Of a stretch of 25,046 nt of DNA, positions 1-11,100 are shown in pieces. Position 1 is the stretch's first letter; each line of letters starts with the position of its first letter. A program made the translations under genes and the position numbers. The notes under the pieces are model-generated. The model had not been told where the DNA came from. It saw only the letters and a program-made list of their open reading frames with translations, and made no database searches. This DNA comes from Haplosporangium gracile (Eukaryota; Mortierellomycota; Mortierellomycetes; Mortierellales; Mortierellaceae): positions 3,631 to 28,676 of the forward strand of contig JAAAUF010000535.1 in NCBI GenBank assembly GCA_015499985.1. Reading direction: 5' to 3'.

Positions 1-340
1 GACAACAGTGACTGCCTTAATTATTGCCACGAAAAGAACGAGCAACGAGCACGAGAGAGGAGTATGCACGCATTTTGAGCGTGTCAGAAAGAGAGGAAAG
101 AAAGTCCGCTCGCACTTACTCCCGCTTCTTTAGCACAGTTCTCAGTCAAGGTGTTTTTGTTCTTTGGGATTCCATTCTCTTACACACTCGATTCCTAATC
201 ACCTCAGAAAAAGTGAAAGGAAAGAAACAACCTTCCGGCTTCATATTTACCTTCTTTTCTTCCTCTTCTTTTTCTTCTTTCCTTTCTTTCCCTTTCCCTC
301 GCCTCCTCTGCTTTGCTTACACTTTCACACACTATACCAT
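1..340 (+). promoter_or_regulatory. Upstream region and CT-rich leader of the TTC27-like gene
   Basis: No protein-coding exon is supported here. The last 100 bases or so (about 236-305) are strongly pyrimidine-rich on the plus strand (runs of TTCTTT and CCCTTTCC), a common property of fungal 5' leaders and core promoters. The open frame that runs in from position 164 has an in-frame ATG there, but its translation of this part is only a low-complexity Phe/Pro/Ser stretch. I therefore place the real start at 341. Confidence 0.4.
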
Positions 341-3116
341 ATGGCTGACACTATCGACCAGCAGCAGTGGAGCATCATCCTCGGCGCAGACCTCCTCCAA
401 AAGCCAGACGCCGCCGCAGCTACTACTACCACAACGACATCAGATGACAGCAGCATCTTGACACAATGGCTCCTCGCTGGCGAGTACGGCCCTGCCCTCA
501 AGTCCACTGTCGCCTCTGATATCTTTGGCACCCAATTAGCCGAGTCCGACCCAGAGGTCCTCGCCCTGGAGTCATCCCTCGACCTCTCCACCTTCCTCTC
601 AAAGCGCATCCAATCCTATCTCTCGGCCGCCCCCACAGCATCATCAACCACCTCCTCGGCCGCATTGGACGTTCTCTCGGTCGGAATTGCTTCTCTTTAT
701 GCCTTTGTGCAGGCTGGATGGACTGGACCCGAGTTGGGATTCGAACCCGTCGACCTCTTGCCCGCACATATTAGAACAAAGGCCAAGGATCTGGACAAGC
801 AGGCGCTCGACAAACTCTCTGTCGGAGGAGAGGAACTCTACCACCTCTCGCCCCAGATTCTGTTCTTGCACTTTGCCAGGATCCTTTTGGTCGACCAGCT
901 CAAGGGATTGAAGGAGAAGGATCCATTAGTCGCAAAATCGGCCCCCTGGTGGGCACTCCGCACATTGTTCTTGCAGCAGCGCACATTGGAAGGTCCCACG
1001 GGTCTGTTGCAGGAACAGATGGTTGCCTTGATGGACGAACTCGAGGCTGTTTTGAACAAGGAGGTCAGTTGATGTCTTTCTTTTTTTTTTGTGCTCACCA
1101 ACACAAACTTTATGCATCGTTTCTGGATCGATGCATTGAACACACAGAAAAGGGAGTTAACAACAAAATTGGACTTTCTTTCTTTCTACTCTATAGGTTG
1201 AGGGTGAGCAGGGATCGTTGGAGGCCATTGACAAGAAAGAAGTGTTGACTCGCTTCTGGATTGAAAAAGGCTTGGTGCTGCACTGGTATACTGAGGACAG
1301 TAAGGCTTACGAGGCCTTCCAAAAGGCGCAGTCGACGTCAGGATTCCGATTCAAGGTAACAGGAGCGTTGGGCAAGCGCACAAAGTTCCAACAATACGAC
1401 ACCTCGCAGCTGGTGGTCGTTGCCGAGAGCAGTCGCGACATGGCCAGTTCCCGGCCTTCGGCCTACAAGTCCGAGGCAGGATCGGGACCCAAGAATCTCG
1501 AGCACAACGACGACACTGTTCTGGAAAAGATTCAATTCAGTGAGCTCTTAGAGGAGGACCGTGCACGCCTGGGAGAATTGGAGTTGGACCCCTCCAAGGA
1601 GATTGAGGACCTCCACCCTATCGACCATGCCCTCCTGCTCGCCTTCTGTCTCAACATCAAAAACACCAACCCCGCCCATGGACTCACCGTCGAGCAAATG
1701 TTTCCCTTTGTCACCCGTGTGCTGGAGACCCCTAACAACTGGACAGTCTATACTATGGCCCTCTTGCTCCGATCTCGCCTCGAGGCCGATAAGTCCCGCA
1801 CGGTCGAGCGTGGTGCCTTGCAGTTGCAGGCCTTGGTCGACCAGACAAAGATTCACGACGAGACCTCGACGACGCGCGAGCGTATGCACCACTTTTTCTC
1901 GGTCCTCTTGCCATCCAAGTGGGAGCTGGAGAAGGAGCTTGCGGAACAATACATGGCCTTGGGTGTTGTCCGGTCGGCGATGGATATCTTTGAGCGTCTC
2001 GAGTTGTGGGAGGACGTGATTGCCTGCCACCAGTTCCTGGACCAGGCCGAGAAGGCCAAGACTTTGTGCTACAACCTCCTCGAGAAGAACCCCAACAACC
2101 CCAAGCTTCTCTGTATTCTCGGCGACCTGGATCAGGATCCTGAGAAATACAAAGAGGCCTGGGAGGCTTCTGGTCAGCGCTTTGCTCGTGCCCAGCGATC
2201 CTTGGGTGCCTACTATTTCAAGCGTGAGCAGTTCCAGGAAGCCATGGGCTGCTACCAGCTCGCCCTCACAATCAACCCTCTGTTTGAGAACTCGTGGTAC
2301 ATTCTTGGATGCATCGGAATGCAGGTCGAGGACTTTGATGTCGCTATCGAGGCTTTTACTAGAGTGGTCTCGATCGACCAGTCGAACGGTGAGGCCTGGA
2401 ACAACATTGCTGCTGTTCACATGCGCCGTAAGAACAACCTCGATGCCCAACACGCCCTTCGCCAGGCCCTCAAGGAGAAGCGCGAGTCGTGGAAGATTTG
2501 GTCCAACTACATGTACTGCTCGATGGACGTGGGCGATTTCACAGAGGCCATCCGCGCCATGGGCATGCTGGTCGAGCTAAGATGGAAGGTCAAGAAGGAG
2601 GAGAACACCGAGGAGATTGTTGACATTGTGATCCTGGATAGGATTGTTCAAGGTCTGACCCGCGACCTCAAGGACCTCTACTCGCGCAGCGTGGCCTTCC
2701 AGGAACAAAGGATCGAGGAGCTGTTGCTCGGCATCACCAACCGTATCACGACCGACCCTCGGATCTGGCGCATCTGCGTCAAGTTTTATTTTTGGAAGAA
2801 GGACTTTGTCGAGTGTCTCGAGTGCCAGCTCAAGGCCTATCGGTCCGTCATCCACAACCCCAAGATCGAGACCGAGCAGGCCGAGTTTGAAAAGGCGGTC
2901 GAGGCCGCGATCGAGATGGTTGACTGGTACCGGAACCTGGGACCCATGACCTACAAGGACGAGCAAGGACAAGAACACGCCGTCGCCAAGGATTGGGCCT
3001 ACCGCTCCAAGCAGATGATCAAAAGTCTGATGGCAAGAACTAGAGATTCTTGGGAGCACCTTCCTGCCTTTGAGAAGCTTCAGGATACCATGGAAGAGCT
3101 TAAGTCTGAAAAATAG
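341..3116 (+). CDS. TTC27: TTC27/Emw1-like tetratricopeptide repeat protein
   Basis: Two exons, 341-1063 and 1197-3116, give 880 aa, close to human TTC27 and yeast Emw1. The 133-nt intron has a GTCAGT donor and a CTATAG acceptor, and the phase is zero. The N-terminal 300 residues carry the family's helical region (for example the segment around PWWALRTLFLQQRTL). TPR helices run from about residue 500 to 700, clearest at YFKREQFQEAMGCYQLAL, then a repeat with WYILGCIGMQVEDFDVAIEAF and one with AWNNIAAVHMRRKNNLDA. In yeast Emw1 is essential and linked to cell-wall integrity; TTC27 has been linked to HSP90/R2TP-assisted assembly of U5 snRNP. That role is family knowledge, not visible here. Start chosen at MADTIDQQQW because residues before it are low complexity. 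The gene converges on the DUF2433 gene with 132 bp between stop codons. Confidence 0.9.
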
Positions 3117-3248
3117 AGATTTGTACATAGAACGCATTTTTTTTGACGTAATTGGATAAATAAGAGTTTCATTTTAAATAGTGACATCCTGTGTCCTTTT
3201 GTTGAACAACAAAACTCGTATGGAGTCGTTTATACATCTGTGTTTCTT

Positions 3249-5457
3249 TTAAGCAACTGCAGGAGAGCCAGAGCGCAACGAGACGTTGTTGCGACGGTAT
3301 GAGAAGTTGAAACCTAAAGTATACAACAAACAGCAGAACACAAACGATGGAACATGATGTTAGAAGAAAGTAGCGCCAGGCTCAAAGGACTGCGTCTTCG
3401 ACTCTTGTAACTATCTGCATCTCTCCATTTCTTCCAACGCTTACCGTGTGATCTTGTCTCTGTGGCGATCCTGCCCTGGTTGATATCGAGGAGCAACAGC
3501 CCAGATGCAGCATCGGGCAAGTTAAAGTTCCACATGTTCTTGAAAGCTGCCTCGTCTTTGTCGTTGGGGAGGGTATTTACTGTAGGCAGGCGGTTGACGA
3601 CACTCAGGCAGTTCTCCAACAACACCCTTTGCTCATCACTATTTTTACGTGTTATCGAAGGATAGGGTAAAAAGAAAAAATAATGAGTTTCAGTTTCTTC
3701 ATTGTATACAACCATATAAGCAAACAATGCATAAGTTTGACCCGCAAAGCTGGCCTGATCTTGTGTCGGAATTCAACTACTTATACCTGACGTTAGCCTC
3801 CACATGGGCCTTGACGCCCTCCCACATATCCATAAAGTTCTTTTGAGAGATAACCAGCTTATTCCTGTACAATTCCTGGTCACCCTGAACACCAAACTCG
3901 TTGTACGAGATTCCGTAACGGAAATGCAAACCTGCGGAAATGGTGAAATCGGCCTATCCCATCGATATTTAGTAAAACGGCAGGGAGAAGAAAGAAGTGA
4001 GTTGGATATGCACAGATAACATACAGTAATCTAACATGCAACTTCCTGACAAAGAAACGGTTTCCTTGTTGTTAAAAAAATGTACCTTGAGAGTCAAGGC
4101 CAACTGGGCAAGGATGCCCTCACGTCCAGGGCTGGCGTGGGAGATGAGGATGCGAGTCTCGGTGGCGTCAAACACCTTTTGGGCCGTATCGACCAATTGT
4201 CCGATCTGGAGGGCCGTCGTCCACATTGTTCCCGAACCACCAGCAATAGTCGAAATGCCTGAATCATACCATTATAATAGAAAATAAAAAAACGTGAGTA
4301 ATCATACACATAATAACTATCATTCTTAAAAACACCTCCTTCTCCCTCCCTCCGTAAAGAAAGTAAAACTTACCATCACCAATATCGAACAGCTTGTGTT
4401 GAGCAATCGCACCTCCAAGACCAAAGAGACGAAGCTTGACGCCGCCAATATCAATCACGGCGGTGGCGCTCTCGTCGATGATGTGAAGATTAGGGATGGT
4501 GTACTCGCCCGAACGGAACTTCTCCAACACGCTCACGTCCTCGCAAGCACCCCACACGGTGTATACGGGCACCTTCAACGACTTTTGTCCGGCAAGGTAC
4601 AGGGGCAACTCCGATAGGATGGGGATGGTTGATGCCTTGATCTGCTGACGGAGCGAGTCGGGGGTGACGGTCGACTGGAGGAGGCGAGTGCGCAATGCAG
4701 GTGGGATCAAAGTGCTGTACTGGACCAAGTGCTTCAATGTCCTATATTGCATCAGTTTTGGAAAATAGCGCTGTCAAAAAACTGGTCGTCTCCTTGCTTG
4801 TTTTCCTGTCCTCCTTGCATGCGTTTATCACCCTGTGCGGTTTCCTGTAAATCCTCCTGTTTTGTTATTAGATCTATCATAAACAAAATACCCAAACTCC
4901 TGTCATGTCTGCCAATCCTGCACCGCTGCTCGTAAAACAACATGCATCCATAGACCGTCGGATGTCCGTTTGTCTTCTTGCAGCCAAAGACCAGCAGTAT
5001 TACCTATCGCTGATACGGTTAAGACTCTCGCGCTCTAAATATCAAAAGCACGGCAGAGTAAAATGTATGTTAGGTCTAGAGGAGACGCGTGGATTGGCAG
5101 CATGTGGGTGTACGTAAACACACGCCCTTGCTCTCAATCATCCCCAAAACAAAAGAAGGACTCCTTACCATAGAATCCAAAATCGCCGCAGTGGATGATC
5201 AACTTGGCGCCAGTCTGGTCCACCAGATCGTTCAACTGAGAGATGTTGCCTACAAAAATAACACGATCGGGTACAAAGAATACGGTCAATTGACATGATC
5301 AACGATTTTAAAAAAAAGTCCATAGTGTGGCTAGATATCGCGGATCAATTAAAAACACTACAACGACGCGGTCAATTTTTTTTTTACCTCGAAGGTCTGC
5401 AACGCAGAGAACCTTTCCAGCAGGGGTGCTGAGTGCTTGTGGGTTGGGCGAGTTCAT
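3249..5457 (-). CDS. DUF2433 fungal metallophosphoesterase-like protein
   Basis: Eight exons on the minus strand: 5388-5457, 5169-5249, 5004-5034, 4374-4741, 4086-4258, 3787-3953, 3445-3638, 3249-3313. They total 1149 nt, 382 aa, and every phase closes. The N-terminus has a calcineurin-like fold signature (VLCVADLRGNISQLNDL, then LIIHCGDFGFY). The middle has VYTVWGACEDVSVLEKF, and ILISHASPGREGILAQLAL supplies a histidine block. The second half (ADFTISAGLHFRYGISYNEF and onward) matches my memory of the fungal DUF2433 domain, and the protein ends in GFNFSYRRNNVSL. Key metal-site positions are altered: DLR replaces DxH and GACED replaces GNHE, so activity is uncertain. The third exon is only 31 nt; without it the frame breaks and the stretch ERESLNRISDR is lost. 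The last intron has a good CTAAC branch site. Function of the family is unknown to me beyond the fold. Confidence 0.85.
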
Positions 5458-6163
5458 GGCTCTTTTTTTTTTATTTGCTTCTATTTTTTCTTATATGAGA
5501 GAGACAGGGGAGTTGGCAGGTTACAAAAAGGAAAGACTGTAAAAACTGATTTTGCAGGGACCATTGTTGCTGATGAACAAGTATAGCATGTATACACAAA
5601 TGTGCGCTCACCTGATGGAAGGGTCGTGCAAATGTGACAAAAGGTGTGGGGTGTGGTGTGGGAGGATGAGAGCAAGGATGATGAAAGGGGATGAGGAAGT
5701 AAAAAGTGGGGACAGGGCGCTCGCTCTCTCCTTCTATGCTTTTGCCCTGAGACTCAAGGAATGAGAGTTTGAAATTGGGGTTAAGGGGTACACCACGTTG
5801 TGGGCAAAAAAAAAAAAAAAAAGGCGGAGAAGGAAACAAAGTAAAGCGCGTTTTTTTTGCTTTTCCTTCCCGTCGCGTGTCAACAACAAATTCAACAGAG
5901 AGCAAGAAATCATTTTTTATGCTTTTTTAATCGCATAGAGAATAGGGCAAAGAAAAAGAAAAAGAAAAAGAAAAAGAAAAAGAAAAAGAAAAAGAAAAAG
6001 AAAAAGAAAGAGCTCTACAGCTATCTGCAATCGCCTCTCGGTTCCTCTCTTTAAAAAGAAAAAGCTCTTCATATTACCTCTACCGCCAAATGTGTTATCA
6101 AAACTCAACCATCGTTCGGAGACTCGCCAAAAAGGTGCCTCAAGGAAGAATGACTGAGAGCGT
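5458..6163. other. Intergenic stretch with A/G-rich simple repeats
   Basis: This lies upstream of the DUF2433 gene (read on the minus strand) and downstream of the broken His/Thr-rich gene. It holds T and A homopolymers (5461-5471, 5805-5821) and the GAAAAA hexamer array listed separately. The open frames here give low-complexity Lys, Phe or Leu proteins made by these tracts and I see no gene. It should contain the DUF2433 promoter. Confidence 0.5.
5952..6009. repeat. GAAAAA hexanucleotide microsatellite, about nine and a half copies
   Basis: The unit GAAAAA repeats without interruption from 5952 to about 6009. On the minus strand it reads as a TTTTTC polypyrimidine array. It falls between two minus-strand genes, just beyond the stop codon (6164) of the broken Thr-rich gene. 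Confidence 0.95.
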
Positions 6164-7049
6164 TTAAGGAGCCGAAGTAGTAGCAGCGGTTGTCGTGGTT
6201 GTTGTAATGGACGAACCAGAGGCTGTAGCAGTTGTGGTTGTTGTGGTGGACGAACTAGCGGCTGGCGTGGTAGTAGTCGTGATTGCCGCACCAAAAGTTG
6301 AACCAGATGTGGTCGTAGTTGTCCCGCGACCGGCATTAGTCGTGGTAGTGGTAGTCTCAGCACCGGAAGCGGTCGTGGTCGTCTCCCTGGCACCGCCGGG
6401 AGTAGTAGTGATACCTGCGCCGTCACTGCTAGTTGTAGTAGTGCCTAGCTCGGCAAGGATTCTGGTCTTTGGAAGAACAGTAGTACTGCCGGACTCGTCA
6501 GTTGTAGCGCCTTCGGTGATCCTTCCGCTGTCAGTCGTTAGCTGAGCCTTGTCAAAAGTTGTTGTGGTTTTACCTCCGGTAGCCTCACCATCCGTAGTAC
6601 TCTCGCCATCAGTACTTTCACCACCACCACCACCTGTTGTCTTAGGAAGCTTAGTTAAAGGACTGGAGATAGGAGGTGTGGTAGGGGTACCAGAGCCGCC
6701 GCTACTGGTGTTTTCACCGCTGCTGGAACCGCCTTCGCCGCTGGTATTGTTGCCACCGCCACTGCCTCCAGAAATATTTTCATTACCGCCGTGTGTAGTT
6801 TTTCATCCTTGTCTTCGGTAGTTCTGCCGCCGCTGTTTGCAGTTTTGCCAGCCTCACCATCGGAAGTTTTACCGCCGCTCTCGGTCGAGATGCAGGGGGC
6901 AAAGACGACAACAGTCTGGGTCTTGCGCTTCTTGTGGTACTTGCCGTGGTGCTTATCAGGGTGATGATGATACCATGGTGCTTGTCGTGATGATGGCCAT
7001 GGTGCTTGCCGGCGTGGTGGTGACCATTATCGTCGTACAGAACATGTCT
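6164..7049 (-). pseudogene. His-rich/Thr-rich mucin-like wall or secreted protein, frame broken
   Basis: Three coding-looking segments on the minus strand sit in three different frames. Segment one (about 7049-6970) encodes DDNGHHHAGKHHGHHHDKHH. Segment two (about 6972-6800) continues the same composition with YHHHPDKHHGKYHKKRKTQT, then VVVFAPCIS and GGKTSDGEAGKT. Segment three (about 6802-6164) is a Gly/Ser then Thr-rich tail full of TTTTTT runs, ending in AATTSAP and a TAA stop. Each join is explained by one missing base in or beside a short repeat: GGTATC near 6969-6974 and the five-A run at 6799-6803. The composition resembles O-glycosylated fungal wall proteins. No signal peptide or ATG can be joined with confidence; the first segment is preceded by an in-frame TAG inside GCTAGTAG, which could instead be a splice acceptor. 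It may be a decayed gene, a gene with sequencing indels, or one with introns I cannot see. Confidence 0.5.
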
Positions 7050-8148
7050 CTACTAGCACAACAGACAATACCGGAAAAGGAGTAAACAGACAACAACCGG
7101 AAAAGGAGTAAAAAAATAAGGAAGATGAAAAGAAATAAAGGAGACGCGTGCGGGAAATGTCTAGCATTCGAGATATGACACGCAGAGAGAGGGAGTGAGA
7201 TAGAGGAAGAGGAAGGGAGGAACTGAATTCACTTCCACTTCCAGCTCACCCAAAAGAATGAAGAGTAAAAAGTGAGAGTATTTGTTCGGGGACTGACTGA
7301 CATACACTTCCAGTTCTTTTTGTTTTCTCTTTTAAACCATATCGAACTCCTTAGTCACTCCCTTTTTCTGTCTCTTGACAAAAACGAGAAAGAAAGAGAG
7401 CTGCTCAGATATAAGTGAAATGAAAGGAATAGTTCATTTACCTCTTCCTCCCCTCATTTCTATCTCTCTTTGTAATTTCATACCTCCTCCTCCTTTTACT
7501 CCCCCTTGAGCATCCCAGCATATGGAAAAGACGCGATTTATGATGTGTATTTGTTGTGCGAATGCAAGGAGAACAGCGACATGGCCTGTACTTCACCTTA
7601 TGGTGGTTTTGTGTAATCAACAAAAAAAACAGGACGGACGGATTCGCTTCTTTCTCGTCCTCTCTTCGCCCCCAACGGAGAACGTCAAATAATTTTATTC
7701 ATTTGGCCCTGTAGGCGTTTCTAATACTCACTCAAATTTATTCAATTCATTTTTTTGTTGTTGCGTTGATGCACTCCTTCTCTCCTTCTATTTTTCCTAG
7801 TAGTGAACTCTTTTGGTCTTTGGGGCCGATTGTTTTCGACCCTGTCTGTGAGGGACTATCTCTAATCCCGATGGTAGTTTGTTTTGTGCATCAGCACATT
7901 TATCTTTTTTTTTCATAGAACCAAGAAATGGTCTAAGGGATCAGCCCTTAGGAAGACTGATCCTCAAACTCCTTCCTTGCAGCATAATAAAGCACTAACA
8001 AATCATGTCCAACTATTATTCATCGAATAAGAGGGAGGAGAGTTAGGAGAATGTTGCACAATGGTTGTAAGCATTTGGGGAGAGAAAATCGATCCACAAT
8101 TGCTCTTCAGTTCATTCCAACATGTGCAATTTTAAGTATCGGCAGTCG
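7050..8148. other. Intergenic region without a recognisable gene
   Basis: About 1.1 kb between the first His-rich segment (7049) and the stop codon of the LtrA gene (8149). It is rich in short A, T and CT tracts. An open frame at 7438-7623 on the minus strand (61 codons, Arg-rich) has no recognisable motif. The missing N-terminal exon and promoter of the His/Thr-rich gene would be expected here; an ATG at 7167 on the minus strand opens a hydrophobic frame, but that frame stops after about 45 codons and I cannot connect it. Confidence 0.4.
7061..7111. repeat. Imperfect tandem duplication, unit of about 25 bp
   Basis: The unit beginning ACAGACAATACCGGAAAAGG is followed directly by a second copy that has CAACAACC in place of CAATACC. 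The copies occupy about 7061-7085 and 7086-7111. The duplication lies just upstream of the His-rich segment of the broken gene, so it could have disturbed its 5' end. Confidence 0.85.
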
Positions 8149-11100
8149 TCAAGTTCTCAAGATATTGAAAAAAGGCGGACAAAAAAACGAACCTTGAAGA
8201 AGACAGAAGCCGACTTCTAAGCCAAGTAATGAAATGGGGCCAAGGTACTGACGCTCCACGATCAGCAGACATAGTATAAGAAACGCCATAAGGAACCTCG
8301 ATAGATAAATCGCTCGGTCGTATTTGTCTATATGAATATGAATGGCAACACAAATACGTGCACTCATGATTAGTAAGCTAGCTCCGTGTTTTCTTTCCGT
8401 AAGAGTATTGGGTATTGCGTTATGTTGACTTGAGTCGAAGGGGTTAGGCATGGTTTTCTTGTATTGGTTACTCCCCTTCCCCTCCCCCTTCTCAGTCATC
8501 TTACCTTGTGGCCGGGAGGTCACATACTTGATAGTCGCATTAAAAAAGAAGACACTTGCTGCTACAATCAAATAGTACTTCTTCACGTACAGCTGAGCAG
8601 TGTCGTGTCCTCCTGCTCCTCCTGCTGCTCCTACTCCTACCTCGGCCATTCCTCCCCCTTCTCCGTCGCCCACCTCCGGTACTGAACGAGCAACAAGAAG
8701 ACCACCGGTGCCCGCAGCCTCGGCAGGGAATCGGCCAGACTCGAAATGACTAGGCTCGAAATGACTAGTCCCTGGCGGGGACCCCGATTCTCTTGTCGAT
8801 TGGTAGATTCGAATCAGGTCAAGGCATCCAACGCCCAAGAGCAACTGGGATAGGTTCAACATGAAATGAAGGTAGGTCCACAGTGCAGAATGGATGGTGG
8901 AACGCACCGGTCCTTGCTCGTGGTAGTCGTCAAAGTACAAGAACCACTGGCATTTCACAATCGTGATAGAAAAGATCAACAGCGAGCTATTGTAAGAGGA
9001 TAAGAAAGCAAACGAAAACAATATGGCCAAGATTTGGAATAGAGGAGTCAATCAATCTTGCCCGGAAACGGAGAGGCACCAGCGATTATCTGAATGCATG
9101 GTATTGAGTTCTGCCACAAGAAATTGGATATGCGCACTCATATGCAAAAAAAAAAAAAAGAAAAGGGAAGATCAATAACTTACAGATTGTCCCATCCCAA
9201 TTTGCCCGGCGCGTCCACAAGGTCGTCCGTGAGCATGAAGAGACCCATGACACTTTCGCCCAGAATAATAAGCGTGAAAAGACCCAGACGCTCAGGCAGA
9301 TGACTCCTAACAAAACTGACCGTCGGGTTGTTGGCCAGAGCAATGTTGGTCAGGACCTCAATCCCAATCGCCGAGAACCAGATCCCATAACGGACTTGGT
9401 CAGAGAGAAATTCGATCAAGAATGCCGATGCCCACCACATGATGAACGACACAAAGTTGGCCGACATGTAATAGAGAATCGGCCGTCGCGATTTTTTGTC
9501 GGGCGCGTGGATCCATACGATAAAGTACTGGCCAACAAGCACTAACTTCATTACTGTAGGTGACACGGACGTGTTAGCTTCTTTTCTTTGCCTTTTTCAC
9601 GCGTCCAGATGCTTACGCCCAGCGTCTCCCATGTAAACCTACCAGCATAACTCAAGGCAAAACCACTGGAATTGGTACTCGTAAAGTGATCTCCATTGCC
9701 GGCAAAGCCGGCTATTCGGTTAAAGATAAGGTGCCGTTAGTGAGAGTGTACTTTTCCTTCCCTGCTAAGTCGAGCCTAAAATGCGACAGAATATCCAAAA
9801 ACATGCGTTACCTAGAGCAAAAAGCTGGATCAGCTTCCATATCCTGTTCAACAAGTCATCCGTACTAAACCGTACATCAAACCTATCACGCATGCACATT
9901 CGTTAGTTTCTTATAAACTACAAGTACGGCCAACATGTACGTATAGTCTGAGAAAGCAAACACTTACATCGTTTGAGAGAGCCACATCCACCAAAGAATC
10001 GTGAACCATCCGCAGTATCTCAGGAACGTCGTCGTGTCGATGATTGGGTGTTGGTGAGTAAAGATCGTGATATTCGCCACAAACGTCAAGTCGAAGAACA
10101 GCTCTATAGAAGCCAAGAAAGCAATTTTGAAAGAGGGGGCAACTATGGTTAGTGGATTGCGCAGGCATGTTCGTAGTCAGATCAAATGCCTTCCAAGGAA
10201 GGACAACGTACCCATCCATGTAGCTGTTTTCTTCTCCTCTTCATGGTCTTCGACTAGTTCACTCAAGACAGTCGGTTTTCTATGCCACCAAAAGAAAAAA
10301 AAAAGAGATGGACAGCCACAAATTATTTTCAGCAGTTAGTCGTAGTCCAGCTCTCCATTCCATGCTGAAGCCGAGATGATCTTTTTGGACACATCCTCAA
10401 ACAAGCATGAGGAAACAACAGATGTGCTATTCATAGACAAAATCCAATCTTACTTACTTGAATGCATATTTCCCATGCCCACCGCCACCCTCTTTCTCCC
10501 CTCCTCCCTTGCCTCCCTTGGTCTCTCGGATTTCAAATGCAAATGGCGAGTCTGATAAGTGGAAACGACTATGATATGTTGCTAGTGTTGTTTTATGTGT
10601 TTTTTTATAACATCAGAAAAGGAAGAAAAAGGGGAGTGTGAAAAAAAGGTTGAAATAGTGAGCCTGATTACTTTCCAAACGTACATTTTGTTCACAAGCA
10701 ACAATGGCGTTTCTTACGGGAATGATGAGGTATTCCGATGTCAATGCCTAAGTGAACTCGACGCAGCAACTCTGTCTGGATATGGTGCTGTAGGTCTACA
10801 GGGTTGCACCGCTGAGGCAATCTTTCGCGCTGATCTGAGCTGAGCATAAGCTTTAAAAACCACAACGAGACCACAAAAAAAAGCCACAGAGTTTTGTCAA
10901 TACCGAGGGAAGAACATCTGCATGAACAAACAAGCAAAAAAAAAAGGGGGGAACGTGCCTCCCGCAGCCGCTTGTCCACTGAAAATAGAATTTTGCTTTT
11001 AACATACATGGTGGGAGATGGCTTCAATGTCGCGCTCACTGAGAACATAATGCCGCGTGAGGGCCTCGGCCGGGGATTCGTTTGGCTTTGGGGTAATGTG

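Noticed and set aside
1548..2453. 301-codon open frame antisense to the TTC27-like gene
   Set aside because: It is the mirror of a long GC-biased coding exon and has no recognisable motif; the sense strand carries the TPR protein.
6195..6821. Plus-strand Val-rich open frames
   Set aside because: These are the antisense of Thr codons (ACC/ACT read back as GGT/AGT and GTN runs) in the minus-strand Thr-rich gene.
7049..7167. Hydrophobic frame beginning at the minus-strand ATG at 7167 as a signal peptide for the His-rich gene
   Set aside because: The frame ends at a TAA after about 45 codons and cannot be joined in phase to the His segment without assuming further changes.
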